Numbered from the stretch's first letter, positions 28,682 to 53,500 are shown. The stretch is DNA of 64,000 bases from Chrysomallon squamiferum (GCA_012295275.1 CM022665.1:8889976-8953975); one strand, 5' to 3'. Notes: a model not told the origin generated them from the sequence alone. Translations and numbers: made by a program.

Positions 28682-28920
28682 GAAATATATACAGGCCTAA
28701 ATACTGGTAATCGTTTTTAACTTTTTTATTTATTTTGAATGAAGGAAAAGGTCTAAAGGATGCTCCACCTTGGTAACTGTCTTTTAATTTGCATAACTTT
28801 TACATATTAAAGAACATAAAAACACAATCAATAAGCGGAAGTTATGATATCTTGATAAACGAGTGCTCAATAAATAACAATATAATGAATACTGAATATT
28901 AAATACACTCGTAACACTGT
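25719..28920. other. EFCAB6 3' UTR and long intergenic stretch
   Basis: AATAAA occurs at 26357-26362 and again near 26380, and may end EFCAB6 transcripts. Beyond that I see no gene on either strand. The region at about 27340-27960 is less AT-rich and has an 87-codon open frame without recognisable motifs. A (GT)n run lies near 28400. Confidence 0.5.
28648..28679. repeat. poly(A) tract, 32 bases
   Basis: Uninterrupted A run in intergenic DNA. No retrocopy was recognised next to it. Confidence 0.9.
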
Positions 28921-28939
28921 AGTAGTAGTAGTACAAAAT

Positions 28940-29298
28940 AGTCTAGTGTAGGGGGGTGCTGACCGTCTGCGGGTACGAAATGGAGACTGAGTATCATATG
29001 GGTAATACGAATGAGATGCTTGAAGCTGAGATGCCGCGCTGCCGTTTCTATCACCAAAGTTCTCAACCATAACTCAATACCGACTGATCGTAACACAGCG
29101 AGGTCATTAAATACATAAGTCGTTAAGTGAGGAGTGTCTATAAATTATTTTGATTGTCACATGAGACCTCTAAACCTTACCGGATATGAGAAACGAGACT
29201 GTTCCGAGAAAACGCGAGTTCGGTAGTCAAGACGAGAATCTGTTAGTTGTCAACACGATTAAATACGTTTGTTTCACTCACTTTTATCATTTACAGTG
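28940..29298 (+). promoter_or_regulatory. CpG-richer promoter / 5' UTR region of DYNLT1
   Basis: CpG dinucleotides are clearly denser here (for example GACCGTCTGCGGGTACG, GCCGCGCTGCCG, GAAAACGCGAGTTCGG) than in neighbouring DNA, ending at the DYNLT1 start codon. No TATA box is obvious. The segment 29288-29296 ends in TTTACAG two bases before the ATG and could also be a splice acceptor. Confidence 0.45.
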
Positions 29299-30844
29299 AT
29301 GGAGGACTTACAGTCAACAGAAGAGGTAAGCATAATAAAACAAAAAAAGACCACTTACGTTATGAATTGTCTGTAAATGTCTTGGCGAAAACTCCTTGAT
29401 GATGACCTATTCAGTTGAAATAAGTATGCATCGTTTTTTTTTTCTAACACTATTCGACTGACTTCATGGTTAAAGTAACGGTCAGAGTGAGTCTTTGTCA
29501 AGAATGTAGTATAAAATTGATTTGGAAAAGAAATGTTTTCAGAATTTAAACGTTTATTTTCATATTTTTTTAGAATAGCTATATTAACAGATTTGAAACT
29601 GAAGAAAAAAATCATATAAAATGTATTCCTTTTATCATTTATTACAACACAAGTTTTAGGGTAGACGAAAAAAAAAAAAAAAATGTTCTTGTTACATATA
29701 AAGAGTGATAGACATAAAATGAAAATTGGCAGAGTAATACTGGCATATTTCACTGAATGTAAGATCATAAGATGTATATTTTAAATGTTCCTGATTATAT
29801 CATGTTCATTAACTGTTTGAGTGTTTCAATACGGATTTCAGATCGATGGTTATTTTAAAAACAATATTTTTCTTTTTCAGACATCATTTGTCATTGATGA
29901 AGTTACAAATATTATTAAAGAGGTTGGTGAATTTTGATAATAAATTACATATTGATATATTTTTAAACATCCTGTCACCTTGTGAGATTAATACTTATAT
30001 CAAGTATATTTTATTTTATATCTATAAATTATAAAATTATGATATATGCAAATTGAAAAATTGCAAAATGTTTTGGCTATCATAAAATACTTTGGTTTCA
30101 GTCAAACAAATGCAGAAAATAATAATTAGTATGCACACTTGTACTGAATCAACTGTATTAACATATTACATATCTTTTTCAGGCTATTGAGGGAGCAATT
30201 GGAGGCAATGCATACCAGCACAACAAAGTAAATCCATGGACTTCAAATGTTGTGGAGCAGTGTTTAAACCAGCTAACAAAATTAGGAAAACCTTTTAAAT
30301 ATATTGGTAAGAGGTGGAACGTTTGTTTTTAAAACCATTATGAATTTTACAGATAAAAATATCAGATTTTAAAAAATCCTTGGTGTTTTCCCTAAGGTAT
30401 TAATGTATCTAAAATGTGTTGCTACTGTCTTCTCAAAATCTTTCATTTTGTTGCATCATTTAACTTACAATGTTGAATGATGAATATTTAGATTTGATTT
30501 TCTCTCTATGTATGGAATTACTGCTTGAAATATTTCTGTTAAATGTTTTTTCTAGTGACATGTGTCATCATGCAGAAAAATGGTGCTGGTCTCCACACAG
30601 CTAGTTCTTGTTACTGGGATAATACAACTGATGGTGAGTTACCATTATTTTTATTACAGAAGTACAGTAAGTAAATATATACAAAATGTTCATTAATGAA
30701 TATCAGATTTCTCCTTGTATTACTTAGTATGTTTTACTATAATTATTACAGCTTGTATTTTTCACATTTTCAGGAAGCTGCACTGTCAGGTGGGAAAACA
30801 AAACCATGTTCTGCATTGTGAGTGTCTTTGGACTTGCAATATAA
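29299..30844 (+). CDS. DYNLT1: dynein light chain Tctex-type (DYNLT1/3)
   Basis: Cytoplasmic dynein light chain that dimerises and binds the dynein intermediate chain and cargo adaptors. Five exons join in frame to 113 aa, the same length as human DYNLT1: 29299-29325, 29881-29922, 30183-30306, 30556-30633, 30774-30844. Diagnostic segments are [51 protein letters not shown] and [20 protein letters not shown], nearly identical to vertebrate DYNLT1. Exon 2 uses an unusual donor, GTTGGT; the alternative GTGAAT four bases on would introduce a stop, so the choice is supported by reading phase and homology. Separation from the paralogue DYNLT3 rests on overall resemblance; molluscs may carry a single pro-orthologue. 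Confidence 0.94.
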
Positions 30845-33340
30845 AGAACAAATTATAATAATACTTTCACAGTCTGATCTATCCTGAACATTTCCTGACA
30901 ACAAAAAGCCATCAATTGATGGGAAGAATGAATTAAGAGGCAGTATTTATATCTGAAGAATGGATTTTTGTACCATTGAATTTTATCAACAGTTTAACTA
31001 ATTAAATGTGGTAATTGTATTACATCTAAAAATAAATATTAATTTTTGTAAACATACATTTGAATATATCTGAAAAAGCTTGGTCAGGTTTATGTATGTC
31101 ACAGAGCTTGTATTCATTACTTATTGGCTAGCTTCAGATTATTTTTAAAAAATTGCAACATCAGTGTTTTAAATTATATCAGATTACAGGGGAAAACAAT
31201 TTAAAAGAAATTATATCTTTACATTCCACTGGTGGTAATGGAAGAGGTGTGTTATTTATGCTTATTTGTTTTATTTTGGTCAAAGAAGATTTATATTTTA
31301 TTTCAAAGTTAAAATACATATGTTCACTTTAATAAAATAAATTTTAGTTACACTGAATATAATCTGCTGGTTCAATAGGTAAAGAGACATTTATGCAATA
31401 GACTTAAAATATATTGCCCAGATAATATTTCATTCTTCATTCAGTTAAGAACAACTTGATAATTTGCTTTAAAATACAGGGAGAGTTATGGGCTATATCA
31501 GATGTGTGCATATTTAATATTTAAATATTTATTGTCTTTCCTTTTACTTTGTATTTTATTTTAGCATCTTTCTATTCTTATTTCTGTTGTATGAAATTTA
31601 GTTTTGTAGTGCATAATGCAAAATGTAGAGTTCTGGTCAACTTTCTCATGCAATTACTAAAACAGAAGTAGAAATTATTAACTTTTTAAACATTCATTAG
31701 AATATTTTAGACAAAAATAAAATGGTTAATGGTTTTCTCTTACTATTTTATCTATTGAATTTTGTTTCATCATTTATAACTGTATTGTTCTGTAAATAAA
31801 TCTTTGGTGAATTGGGTTGCCAAATGTTTGTACATAGTAATATATTTGTTTTATCTGTGTATTAGCTAAAAATCACTATAATTTCAACAGCTTTTGTGTC
31901 TTAATTACTGCTAAAAAAAAAATTTCACAACATGAAATGTATTGCAAATTGTACTTTGTTTGGATTGAGAAAATAAAAGGCATTAAAAATTAAAGCTTCC
32001 ACTGGTTGTGTTTGTTTTGTTATATGTTTTAAAGCAATATATTTTAATAACAGTCATTAAATATTCAAGGCAGTGAGAATATTAATACAAGTGATTTTCA
32101 GCATTCATGCAGCTAAAGTTGTTATTCTGTTTTGTTTACAAAAATGTATAAACATTGGTTGCCTTTTCCATTTCACTTGTCAAATATAAACAGAGAGATG
32201 ACAGCTTTGTTGATATCTGGCAAAGATGTATCAGAGATACAGAAGACCCTACTTGCTGATTAGTGAACAATACATTTTTTCATTAAGGCAACAGAAAATC
32301 CATCTTTTTATCAAAGAGAATGCTGCACAAAATTAATTTGAATATAATGTGTAATGGAAATATCACTGAATAAAAAAAAATTTCACATATTTTGGAGTAA
32401 CTATATTCGTTACTTTCAGGTGATGCTATAGCATTTAAGGTGACTTCTAAAAGCTCAAATAAACTTTTTATACCAAAATGCAAGGAAGTTCAACCTTAAA
32501 AGTTTTAGTCTTGGCAATGATTCAATGTTGTTTTGAAGGGGAGATTACAATTATCATAAAATAACTTCATTAGATACATGTTACATTCTCCACCAAAAAA
32601 GCATGTTGGATATAATGAGTTTGAGTGTGCGTTTTTAATATAACATTTAGCATATATATTTATTTTTGTAATGAAACTGCTATTCAGCTAATATCTATTA
32701 GTGTCTATGAATATGAATTATGCATTACTAAAATATATTTGCATGTTCTGTTGTAGGTTGTCCTGCATCTTTTTTTCTTTTTTTTTTGTACAAGAGGACC
32801 ACACTGAAAATAAGTGTATGGCAGTGTGCTTTTATGTTATCCTCTGTAATTTTCTTATATATTATTTTGTTTATCATGCATCATGTTTTTCATTTTACCA
32901 AATAAATTCAGCTCAAAATAACTTGATGATAACAAACATTGTCTAAGTATCATTATTTGTTTGATCTTATAATTATTAGCACACACACATTTTTTTAAAA
33001 TCTGACATTTATTTTGCTTAAGTGTCCGTATTGTCATTGTTATTCGTATCAAATGTCTCAGACTTGTGGTTGCATTTATTAAACATGTCTTTTTAGAAAA
33101 GCTAACAGTGTTGTTTGGTGTTTCCTTTTCAGTATATTTAATCTGTGTTTCTGAGTTTGCCTAGTCTTGGTATCCATATCCCTTCCACTATATGTGACAG
33201 CATCTTCTCTAAGGTTTACACAGAACTATTGGCTTCTAGAAGAGTAACTATGATTACTATTAGTATTAAAAACTTATTTAAATAATAATAAAAAAATAAA
33301 AAATAAAGGTTATTTAATTAATAAGTGTAGTTACTATAAG
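30845..33340. other. DYNLT1 3' region and intergenic DNA
   Basis: AATAAA at 31031-31036 and 31972-31977 are candidate 3' ends for DYNLT1. Nothing else is recognisable; the short open frames are AT-rich and lack motifs. Confidence 0.5.
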
Positions 33341-33347
33341 GCAAGAG

Positions 33348-33358
33348 AGTTATCTCCC
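33348..33358. promoter_or_regulatory. AGTTATCTCCC motif upstream of POLR1C
   Basis: The same 11 bases occur 7 bases upstream of the ABCB7 start. Here the motif is 93 bases before the POLR1C ATG, in a short patch with some CpG. The complementary strand contains AGATAA, a GATA-type core. Confidence 0.45.
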
Positions 33359-33451
33359 GTGATTACTTCCGCTTTGGCACATGTTTCAAATAAAAGCGTG
33401 AAATCGTAATTGGAAAATAATATATTTTAGATTTCTGATTTCACTTTAAAT

Positions 33452-37935
<4,484 letters not shown>

Positions 37936-38234
37936 AATGAACGTCAGTAGATTTGTGTTCTGAACTGGAAACTATTCTCATCAGCATTAATCCCAATGTA
38001 GTGTTTTAAAACCTTCAAAATAGTTAATTTCAGCACTACTTTTGAAATATCAAATTTACAGAGAGCATGCTACAAAGCAGTATGTTTAATTCATTATTAG
38101 ATTTAAAAATTGAACTGTTAAATATTTATGGCTTATTTATTTTTTCATTTTCAGATTGTTTTCATGGTGCTGCAAATTTATTTCACAAAGCTTTAATTAT
38201 CTATCATAAAGATATTTGCTCTTGCCCATCTTAA

Positions 38235-38274
38235 AATAAAAAGGAAAAGGAAGTGAAAATGCAGAATGAATAAA
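38235..38274 (+). terminator. poly(A) signals of POLR1C
   Basis: AATAAA at 38235-38240 and 38269-38274, about 300 bases past the stop codon. Confidence 0.6.
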
Positions 38275-38451
38275 ATTACAGAGGCATTTTATGTTTTCTC
38301 TTTAGTTTAATTATAAATTATTTTTTCAAGAAAAAATTATCCCTGTCAAAATTTTGCTTCTTTACTTAGCTCAATACTGTTTTTCAAAAATATTAAATAT
38401 TGACCTATGCTTAACCCAACAACAGAGAAAAACTTTAAAATCCAACATATA

Positions 38452-38457
38452 TTTATT
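38452..38457 (-). terminator. possible poly(A) signal of GDPGP1
   Basis: TTTATT on the plus strand, that is AATAAA on the minus strand, about 540 bases past the GDPGP1 stop. With the POLR1C signals 180-215 bases away, the two convergent 3' ends would lie close together without overlapping. Confidence 0.4.
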
Positions 38458-38992
38458 GCATCTTTCCAGTAAAACACAGTTCTAAATAAAAAAACAATAA
38501 TATACACATGTACTTATGGTTACATACATTGTTTTTATATTGTATACCCCAACATACATTTTCAATGATTCCCAGCAAAAACAGTTTTAAATAAATAACA
38601 TTAATATAATGTAAGGTTTTATATTGTGTACCCTCAGATAACTCAGATCCATTGACTGTGCGTTTTAAATAATTAAGAATACCCACACACATATTAATGA
38701 GACATCACTTCTTGTTTAGTGAAACATTTTTTAATTTTTTTTTGAAAAAACAAAGTTGGATTTCTAATATCAACTGTTTTTACTCAAAAAATATCCACGA
38801 ATTAACAGATTTGCCACATTTATTACTTTTGTGGCTCATTTAAAAAATAATGTTATTTTATATTAAGAATTTGTGTAACATGTTCAAACAATTGCAAATA
38901 AAATACTATCACAGTTTATGCTATTTTGGTAATGGATATACATTTTTATGAGTGAAGGATTTTGCACTGTATTAAAACTACTTGTCAGTTTA

Positions 38993-43123
<4,131 letters not shown>

Positions 43124-43312
43124 TCTGTGACGTGTTTTTAATAAAATGTACTCAAGTTGCCGATGGACTGGTACTCGTAACAAACATGAGATTATCCTTA
43201 AACCGATTGCCATTGCATAATTTGTTGTTTAGTCTCGCTCAATGTTCTCGCTTGTATCAAAGACAACTGTTAACGAGACTAAAGACAAACTTAAAAGTAC
43301 TGAATATAGCCT
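43124..43312. promoter_or_regulatory. divergent promoter region between GDPGP1 and COQ3
   Basis: Only 189 bases separate the proposed start codons of GDPGP1 (-) and COQ3 (+). CpG dinucleotides are more frequent than in the flanks (GTGACGTG, GCCGATGG, CTCGTAAC, CTCGCTC, AACGAGAC, ATGCGAAG), as expected of a shared CpG-type promoter. TGACGT at 43128-43133 resembles a CREB/ATF half-site. The extent depends on the two tentative first exons. Confidence 0.45.
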
Positions 43313-45954
<2,642 letters not shown>

Positions 45955-45982
45955 TCACAAAACACCATATAATTGCAAAACT

Positions 45983-46149
45983 AATAAATATGACATTCAG
46001 AATGTAATCTTGAACTGATGAGTGAAGTTCAGGGCTTACTTGTTGGTGTCAAGGTTGAACAAAAAAATAATACATTAAATGTATTTTGATGGAATGTATG
46101 TGATGTTTTTATTGCTTTGTTACTCATGCAGTGTAAATCAGATAATAAA
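45983..46149 (+). terminator. poly(A) signals of COQ3
   Basis: AATAAA at 45983-45988, only 28 bases past the stop codon, and again at 46144-46149, followed by a T/G-rich stretch at about 46160-46210. Confidence 0.5.
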
Positions 46150-47429
46150 TATTATGAAAGCACTTTTTATTTTTGTTATTTTCAGACTCTTTGTTGTTCT
46201 TTTTGGGGTTGTATAACTAAATGTAAGAATTAAATATTCTTTAAAATTTGCATTACATATTAATTTTTAATTATTTTGTAAATCAACTTAAGAAAACCAT
46301 CTCTATTCATTCTGAGCATTTTGTAGTGTGCCTGTGTGTTCATGTTTGTATTTAATAAATCCCTGCTACAAAAAGATAATGCTTGAAATACTTAAAAGGC
46401 AGTCAAAACTGATGAAGAAGTGAGTCAGAATGTCATATTTATGATCTAATAAACATATTTCAAAACAAACATTTTTATAAAAATATGAAAAGCACTTTCA
46501 TTTATTAACATTTTTAAATTCTTTGAAAATACATTAAGGCAGACATAAAATAAATGACCAAAACACGTTCTATAATAATAAATGATGCCATTTGAAATAT
46601 TCTTTAATTTATCACTTGCATTAATTATTACGAAAATCATGATCCGTTTAAATATTCAATCCGCATTTTAGCAAATTTCATTCCTCGTGCCTGAACGATC
46701 GAGACCATCACAATGTAGCATAATAAAAATGTGAGAAAAAGTTAGCGAGATATACCAAGATATGTCTGTCACAATTTGAAATTCTGGGAATATACTGATA
46801 TTTTAAATTATAGACGTAACAAATTAAAATCCGTTTGATTTTGTTATTTATTAAATACTTAAATTGGTAATTTTCATTTTAGATTAACGAGTTATACCAT
46901 TTAAACTTGATTGAAGTTTAGGTAAAAAATAGTTAACATAATAGGTCTTAATATTTGTTACGTAATCTATTAATACATGTATTAGTATTATAATAGAAAT
47001 TATAATGTTTATCTTAGACACACAAATATTAATTAATTCTTGTTCAAGACAGGCGTGTGCATTGGATTTAATAATTGAACAACAACAAGAAAAAAAAAAA
47101 AAAAAAAAAAAAAAATAAAAAAATAAAACGTAAAACAAACAAAACAAAACAGAAAACAGAAAATAGTAAAACAAATTACTGATTAACTAAAATATACCAT
47201 CCTGACAGTGTTACACTGTAAATGACTTGAAATAAATAAAAATAAATAAGTTAAACAACAACCGCAAACAAAACAAACAAATATTACTAATAAATTCTGG
47301 AACCTTACACTGTTATAGTGTGAATTACCTCCATGCAGAATTTTTTATGCAATAGTAGTTGTTACAGTTGTTTCTGTTTTTATCCAAATATAACAACAGA
47401 ATAATTTAAAATATTGTTTTAGTTAAACA
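46150..47429. other. intergenic DNA between COQ3 and EEF1AKMT1
   Basis: AT-rich. A small CpG cluster at about 46640-46760 (GATCCG, CTCGTGCCTGAACGATCGAG, TAGCGAG) could be the EEF1AKMT1 promoter, with a spliced 5' UTR whose acceptor TTTTAG ends at 47422. A poly(A) run lies near 47091-47115. No coding region recognised. Confidence 0.4.
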
Positions 47430-49334
47430 ATGTCCGATGATGACAAGCCACAGTTGTCAGCCCATACATTGGCAGCTCTCGGTGAATTTATTTCTGAACA
47501 GAAAATAGCAGAACAGAAATTACAACAGGCACAGCAAGGAGATCTTGATAATTTCAAACCACGGGAAAACTGGGTATATTAAAATTACTATATGATGCTT
47601 TGACATATTGAATATTAGTTCAAGTTTGAGATTGTTATCAACCTGTTCTGAAAATCTGAACATTTCTGACCTACAAATATGCATAAATAAAAAATTAATA
47701 ACTGAATGTTTAAGATCACTCCAGTATGAAAAGCAAAATTAGATATTGGTCTGACCAAGGTATAACAATTATTAATATAAAATTAAATATTTCAGTTTGT
47801 ATCAGATATTCATTTGTCTACAGAAAACTAATGAAAAACTGAATTCATCAAAGCATTGGTGATAAAATTATGCATGCATTTCTATTCATATGAAGGCTAA
47901 ACTTGTGCAGATGGAATAACTCATTGAGAAATTTTGTGGACACTTTAGTTTGTAGACAATATATGATACAAAAGGGAAATCTCAGTCTTCACGTCCTCAA
48001 AAGCTCATTATTTTATAGTTGTTAGGAAACAATTGACATTTAAAATTCACTTGGAAATGTGTAATGCTGTGTAACATATTAGTTCAAAAAACAAGATATA
48101 GCTGTATAATTGTATCAGATTAGCATGTAACTTGGCTGTTGGATGTTTGAAATTTTAAAGTAATAATTATAATGCATTTCTTTTTGCTGATGTTACAAAA
48201 ATGTTATGGTATTTTCATGATTTGTGGCAAAAGGGTGTTTGAAAGATTTTATTGTTGAAAATTAAGCTTTGAGTCCACATGTAACAATCAGGAGGAATAT
48301 TTAAAAAAAAAAAAAAAAAAAAAGTCAAATATTAATCTTTTTAGCAACTCAGTCAGTTTTGGTATGAAGATAACACAGCAACAAGACTGGCTGAAGAAGC
48401 TATTGTTGCAGCTGGCAGAGAAGGCAGGTATGATCACATTAAAAACAGTTCTTCAACTTTAGTAAAACATCAGAATTATTTAAAAAGAAAATAATTAAAT
48501 TAAATAAAACATATTACATGGTACACAAATAATAAATATTTTAAAAAGCCTTTTGTTTTTCATTTTGTACATCATAACATAATTTAATTTAGAAAACTCT
48601 TTTTTTTTTTACAGAATTGCCTGCATAAGTGCCCCCACAGTGTACAGTAAAATACGACTGATTAAACCATCAACATGCACAGCAAAGTGTTTAGAATTTG
48701 ATGAAAGATTTAAATGTTATGGCAACAACTTCTTGTTCTATGATTACAAGAAACCTTTAGAACTACCTGAAGAATTGAAACAAAGTTTTGATGTTGTAAT
48801 AACTGACCCTCCATTTTTATCAGAGGAATGTTTGACAAAAGTTGCTCAGAGTATAAAATTCCTCACAAAAGACAAGATTATCTTGTGTACAGGTAATACA
48901 GATGTTTTTTTCACATTATTTATTTAATGTCTATATTCACATATTGGAGAGCCACATTATAGAATTTAATTATTTTGAACTTCTTTACCTTTACTTATTG
49001 AATTTAATATTTTATTTTGATCAAATGCATCGATCAATAAATCTGTGTATTATTTGTCAATATTATAAGTTGTTTAAAATTTAATGGAATAAAAATTGCA
49101 TGGAAAATAACATGACTGATCACATTTTAGTTCATTTAAACAAAAAAGTGAAAGTTTTAATCTTAACATGTATTTAATTATTAACCTTTTTTAACAGGAT
49201 CTATCTTGGAGAGTTTAGCCAAACGTCTCCTTGGTGTTCATGTGTGTCAGTTTAAACCTAAACATGAAAGTGGTTTGCGAAATGAATTCAGATGTTTCAT
49301 TAACTATGTTCATTCAACACTGAATCAAGATTAA
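47430..49334 (+). CDS. EEF1AKMT1: EEF1A lysine methyltransferase 1
   Basis: Seven-beta-strand SAM methyltransferase (formerly N6AMT2) that methylates a lysine (Lys79 in human) of translation factor eEF1A in the cytosol. Four exons join in frame to 213 aa (human about 214): 47430-47573, 48345-48427, 48615-48892, 49198-49334. Marks: N-terminal DDDKPQLSAHTLAALGEF, QLSQFWYEDNTATRLAEE, CISAPTVYSKIR, the catalytic-site DPPFLSEECL (a DPPF version of the N6-type NPPY motif), ILCTGSILESLAKRLLGV and LRNEFRCFINY at the end. An acceptor-like TTTTAG lies seven bases before the start codon. Tandem with COQ3 but from a different methyltransferase branch. It converges on ABCB7. Confidence 0.95.
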
Positions 49335-49396
49335 TATGCTCAGCTTTGTATAATTTTATTGGCAAAAAATTGTTCACTGTATTTCTATAAATTTTG

Positions 49397-49433
<37 letters not shown>

Positions 49434-49439
49434 GTGTGT
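49397..49439. repeat. poly(A) tract, 43 bases, in EEF1AKMT1 3' UTR
   Basis: Uninterrupted A run 63 bases past the stop codon and upstream of the AATAAA at 49521-49526. Confidence 0.9.
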
Positions 49440-49520
49440 TTTTATCACACATTATTTGATTTGAGGCATTCTGCCTTAATGTGTTTCAACTCGGTGTTCA
49501 TTCTTTTGTGTTACAGGTAT

Positions 49521-49526
49521 AATAAA
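49521..49526 (+). terminator. poly(A) signal of EEF1AKMT1
   Basis: AATAAA about 190 bases past the stop codon. Confidence 0.55.
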
Positions 49527-49529
49527 CTT

Positions 49530-50490
49530 TTATTAACACAATAATAAATTGTTCTCTTGGAATGGCAGTACCTTAAGTTAAGACTGAATAAACAATAAAC
49601 AAATGTGCTTAATTTCTGTTTAATTTAATTTTAAGACACACACTTTTACAAAACACAATAATAAATCGTTAAGTTTGTTTGACATTACATACAAAGTAAT
49701 GCTGAAAAAGTGTTTAGTTAATCCAATTAATTACACAGTCATGATAATATTGTTAAAATAGTCTGTCATTTTACAGAACAACAAATAAGACTAATGTACT
49801 AGAACTATTTTTAACACCAATTCTTAAAGTATTACAATATTTTTATAAAAACTGTAAGGTTGGCAGCAACTAGTTACTTAATTTATCAATCCAATAAAAT
49901 GTCCATTCAGATTGTCTTATTAGAAATGCACATATATTTCTTATTCAGTGTGGAAAAATACTGATAAAAAATAAGTAATCCAACAGGTGCTTTGAAAAAG
50001 TGAAGCATTTAAAACAAATAAAAAAACCACAGGATTGGCTAGAAATGTAAAATCAAAATATCCAGTAATTGACTATTACAGTTTCTCAAAACAGAACAAG
50101 CTCTAGTTCAGAGGGCTAAAGTCCTTTATTTAATCCTTTAAAAGTTGTATATCTGGAGTAACAAACTTTCATATTTTGTTTACATATTTCATCAGTGGTT
50201 ACCATACAGATCAACAATTCCTTATGCAAGAAATATTCTACACAGTTTATTTATTAGAAAAAAATAAAAATACAGAACAAAGATGGTTTTCAAAGCTTAT
50301 AATAAATTGTAGACCTATACTGTGGATCAGTCATACTAGTGGTTTCAGGCAGCTGCCATTAAAATCCATCTTGCTGGAAATTCTTAAAAATGATTATAAG
50401 CAGTTGTTTTGTGGTAGGTATGCATAGCATATAACACTTTATAAACTGTAATGGGTAAAGTGCATGTACCCATTTTTTTTTAACACAGTT
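49530..50490. other. intergenic DNA between convergent EEF1AKMT1 and ABCB7
   Basis: AT-rich. No coding region or RNA gene recognised on either strand. Part of it may be ABCB7 3' UTR if a downstream signal is used. Confidence 0.5.
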
Positions 50491-50494
50491 TTTT

Positions 50495-50500
50495 TTTATT
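50495..50500 (-). terminator. possible poly(A) signal of ABCB7
   Basis: AATAAA on the minus strand, 82 bases past the ABCB7 stop codon. Confidence 0.5.
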
Positions 50501-50581
50501 CTTCATTAAATACACCTGTATCTGGTTTCTTGTTGAAATAAATTATTTATCACAACATAAAATAACAACTAAAAACTAAAA

Positions 50582-53500
50582 TCACAATTCTTTAGCAGGT
50601 ATTTCTTTATCCTTTGTCTTTTTCTCTTCTTCTTCATTATCTGAAAGATTCTGTTTTTGCCACAAATCATAGTACAAACTATCAGTTCGTGAGAGAAGAT
50701 TGTGGTGTGTTCCACGTTCTGCTACAGTTCCCTTCTGGAGCACAAGTATCTCATCTGCATCAACCACAGTGGACAGCCTGTGTGCTATCACTATTGTGGT
50801 TCTACCTTTTGTAACATATCTCAGTGCATCCATGATATTCTGAAAATTATTTGAATGAATGGTCAAATTTGGTATCATGTGATATACACTCTTAATTTAA
50901 AATGACTGACATTGCCTTCTTTTAAATGTTTTGGAATAGCAAAATTAAGTTAAAAGGTTATTTTTGGTTTATTAACACAAGAGGAGATTAATTTCTATCA
51001 CTAGTTTTTAGATGTAAAAAATATTGTAATTATGACTTTCTGACCTGAGGAAAAGGCAGCAGCTGGCCTATTGCAGGGATGCTTTTAATGTACTTGTACA
51101 ACACTCCAAAGAGCCTCTGGCAAGAATCATTTCTTTATCACAAGGTGATTTTGCCAAAAGACTACAATGAGCCCCCAGACAAAATTAATAAAACCTAAAT
51201 TTTATTGTTTTATAAGTATCAGTTAAGACATATGCCATTAATAATATAATTTTTGTTGCATGCAAACCTGTTCTGTTATGCTGTCTAAACTTGATGTTGC
51301 TTCATCATAAACAATTATTGGAGGATCCTTCAGAATTGTTCGAGCAATGGCCACTCTCTGCTTCTCTCCTCCTGAAAAAATCATGACAAATCAGTAACAT
51401 TTATTTTAATGTGCAGTTTTCAAAAATAATTGTGTTTTGTCATCTGGTTCATAGCTTTTGAAGGCTAAATAAAATATAATGAATTGAAAAGCACTTCTGG
51501 AATGACAAACATAATTCCTTGGAACGACAGAGGTATAGTATAATCCCAAAATGAAGAATAATTTAATCCGATACTTTCTGAAGTATTCTTTTTCATTTGT
51601 ACCACATTTTGGTAATAATGTCTTCTCTTGACAAAAAAGAATAAGAAAACAGCTTTAAATCTGGTATTTTGTTTTGGGAAAGTAAGTCAATTATTCTTTT
51701 TTTTAAATTCGTTTCAAAAGCATTTTCTACTGTGCTTATATTGCACAGATGGTATAATTGAAATTATGGAATTTATCTGACCTGAAAGTTTTAATCCTCT
51801 CTCGCCAACCTCTGTGTCATACTGCATAGGGAATCTTGAAACAATTGTATCATGGATTTCTGCCATCTTTGCAGCTTCATATACTTCATCTTCATTTTTT
51901 GTGAGATCTCCATAATGGATGTTGTTATACACAGTATCATGAAATAACACACAATCCTGTAAATATTCAAAATAACAAAATTTCATGTCACAAACCGACT
52001 GACATTCAACAAAAATTTCATTAGTGAAAAACGATGAGAAAATCTATTGTAGATGACAGGACATAAACTGCATTATTTTAAGTGACATTTTAGGATTATT
52101 TTTAATATAAACTGTATGAAAATATTTCCTATTTCAGCTATTATTTAGATATGGCATAAGACATTACCTGTGGTACAACACCAATAGCTTTTCTCAAACT
52201 GTTGATCTCCACTTTGTCAATGTCCTGACCATTTATCTGGATTTGACCTTTCTCAGGGTCAAAAAATCTGAACAGCAAGCGTACAATGGTGGACTTCCTA
52301 CAAAAGGAATAACAACTTGAATAAATGTTTAAGCTATAGACAGAATCATTCACATTTCTTTAATTAAAAATTAGTACTGAATTATGATTGTACCTAATAA
52401 CAGAACAACATTTTAAAAAATGTATTCAAGCTGATTCTAACACATTAGCAACATGTCTGTTCTCTTTCTAACTTTTATTAATTAACTTCTTTTATTTAAT
52501 AGCAAATTATATTGATTTTTTCCAATTCAGTCACAAGAAAATCCATTTTTTTTGTTTTCCCCAATTCAATAAATCAAAATCGATTCCTATACATTACTTA
52601 CCCTGATCCACTGCCTCCTACAATGGCAACTTTTTTCCCAGATGGCACACTGAAAGACAATCCATTCAAAATTTTTTGTCCAGGAACATATTCAAAGTAC
52701 ACATCTTTAAATGTTATAGCTGATTCTTGTGGTTTAACATTAAGAACTGGAGCCTTTGGATCAATCTTAAAATAAAACAGCATACATTAGTTAAGTTAAT
52801 AAATAGGCATACCAGATTAAAACTGAAATATTCGAAATTTTGAAAATATTATGTTAAGTATTCATAACTTACTTTGATTACTGGTTCTAGAGCAAGTAGG
52901 TTGAACATGGTGTTCATGTCTATCAGAGACTGACGGACTTCCCGATACACTGAACCAAGGAAGTTGAGAGGCAGAGAGAGCTGAAAGATCAGACCATTTA
53001 CCAACACCAAGTCACCAACTGACATTGTTCCTGAAGTAAATAAACAAATTATATTTCAAAACTAGATGAATGACTTACAGAAAAAAGTGATCTTCACAAA
53101 ATAGAAACAGACATAAAATATATTTAAAAAAAATAACCCAAACAAACAAAATGGTTATAGAAAGGTTAACATTTTTATTCTGTTATAAATGAGTATGGGG
53201 ACAATGTTAAGTTGTCTTCAGTCTATAAAAAAAGGGAATTAATATAGGCTTTACTCTGATGTTTAACGATATAAAAAATACTTTGTCTACACAAGTCATA
53301 CCTGCCATGATGTTCTGGCTGGCAAGAAACATTATGGCAGTCAAGCCTGCACTGAAGATTGCACTCTGTCCAAAGTTCAAAAGAGACAAGCTTGTGGTTG
53401 TTTTCAGTGAAGCATATTCATACTTCTTCAGTATTTCATCATACTTTTTTACTTCATACAGCTCATTGTTGAAATACTGAGAGAAAAATACAAAAATTTA

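Noticed and set aside
46884-47174. Minus-strand frame with a poly-Phe stretch
   Set aside because: Produced by a poly(A) run on the plus strand; composition is low complexity and no homology is visible.
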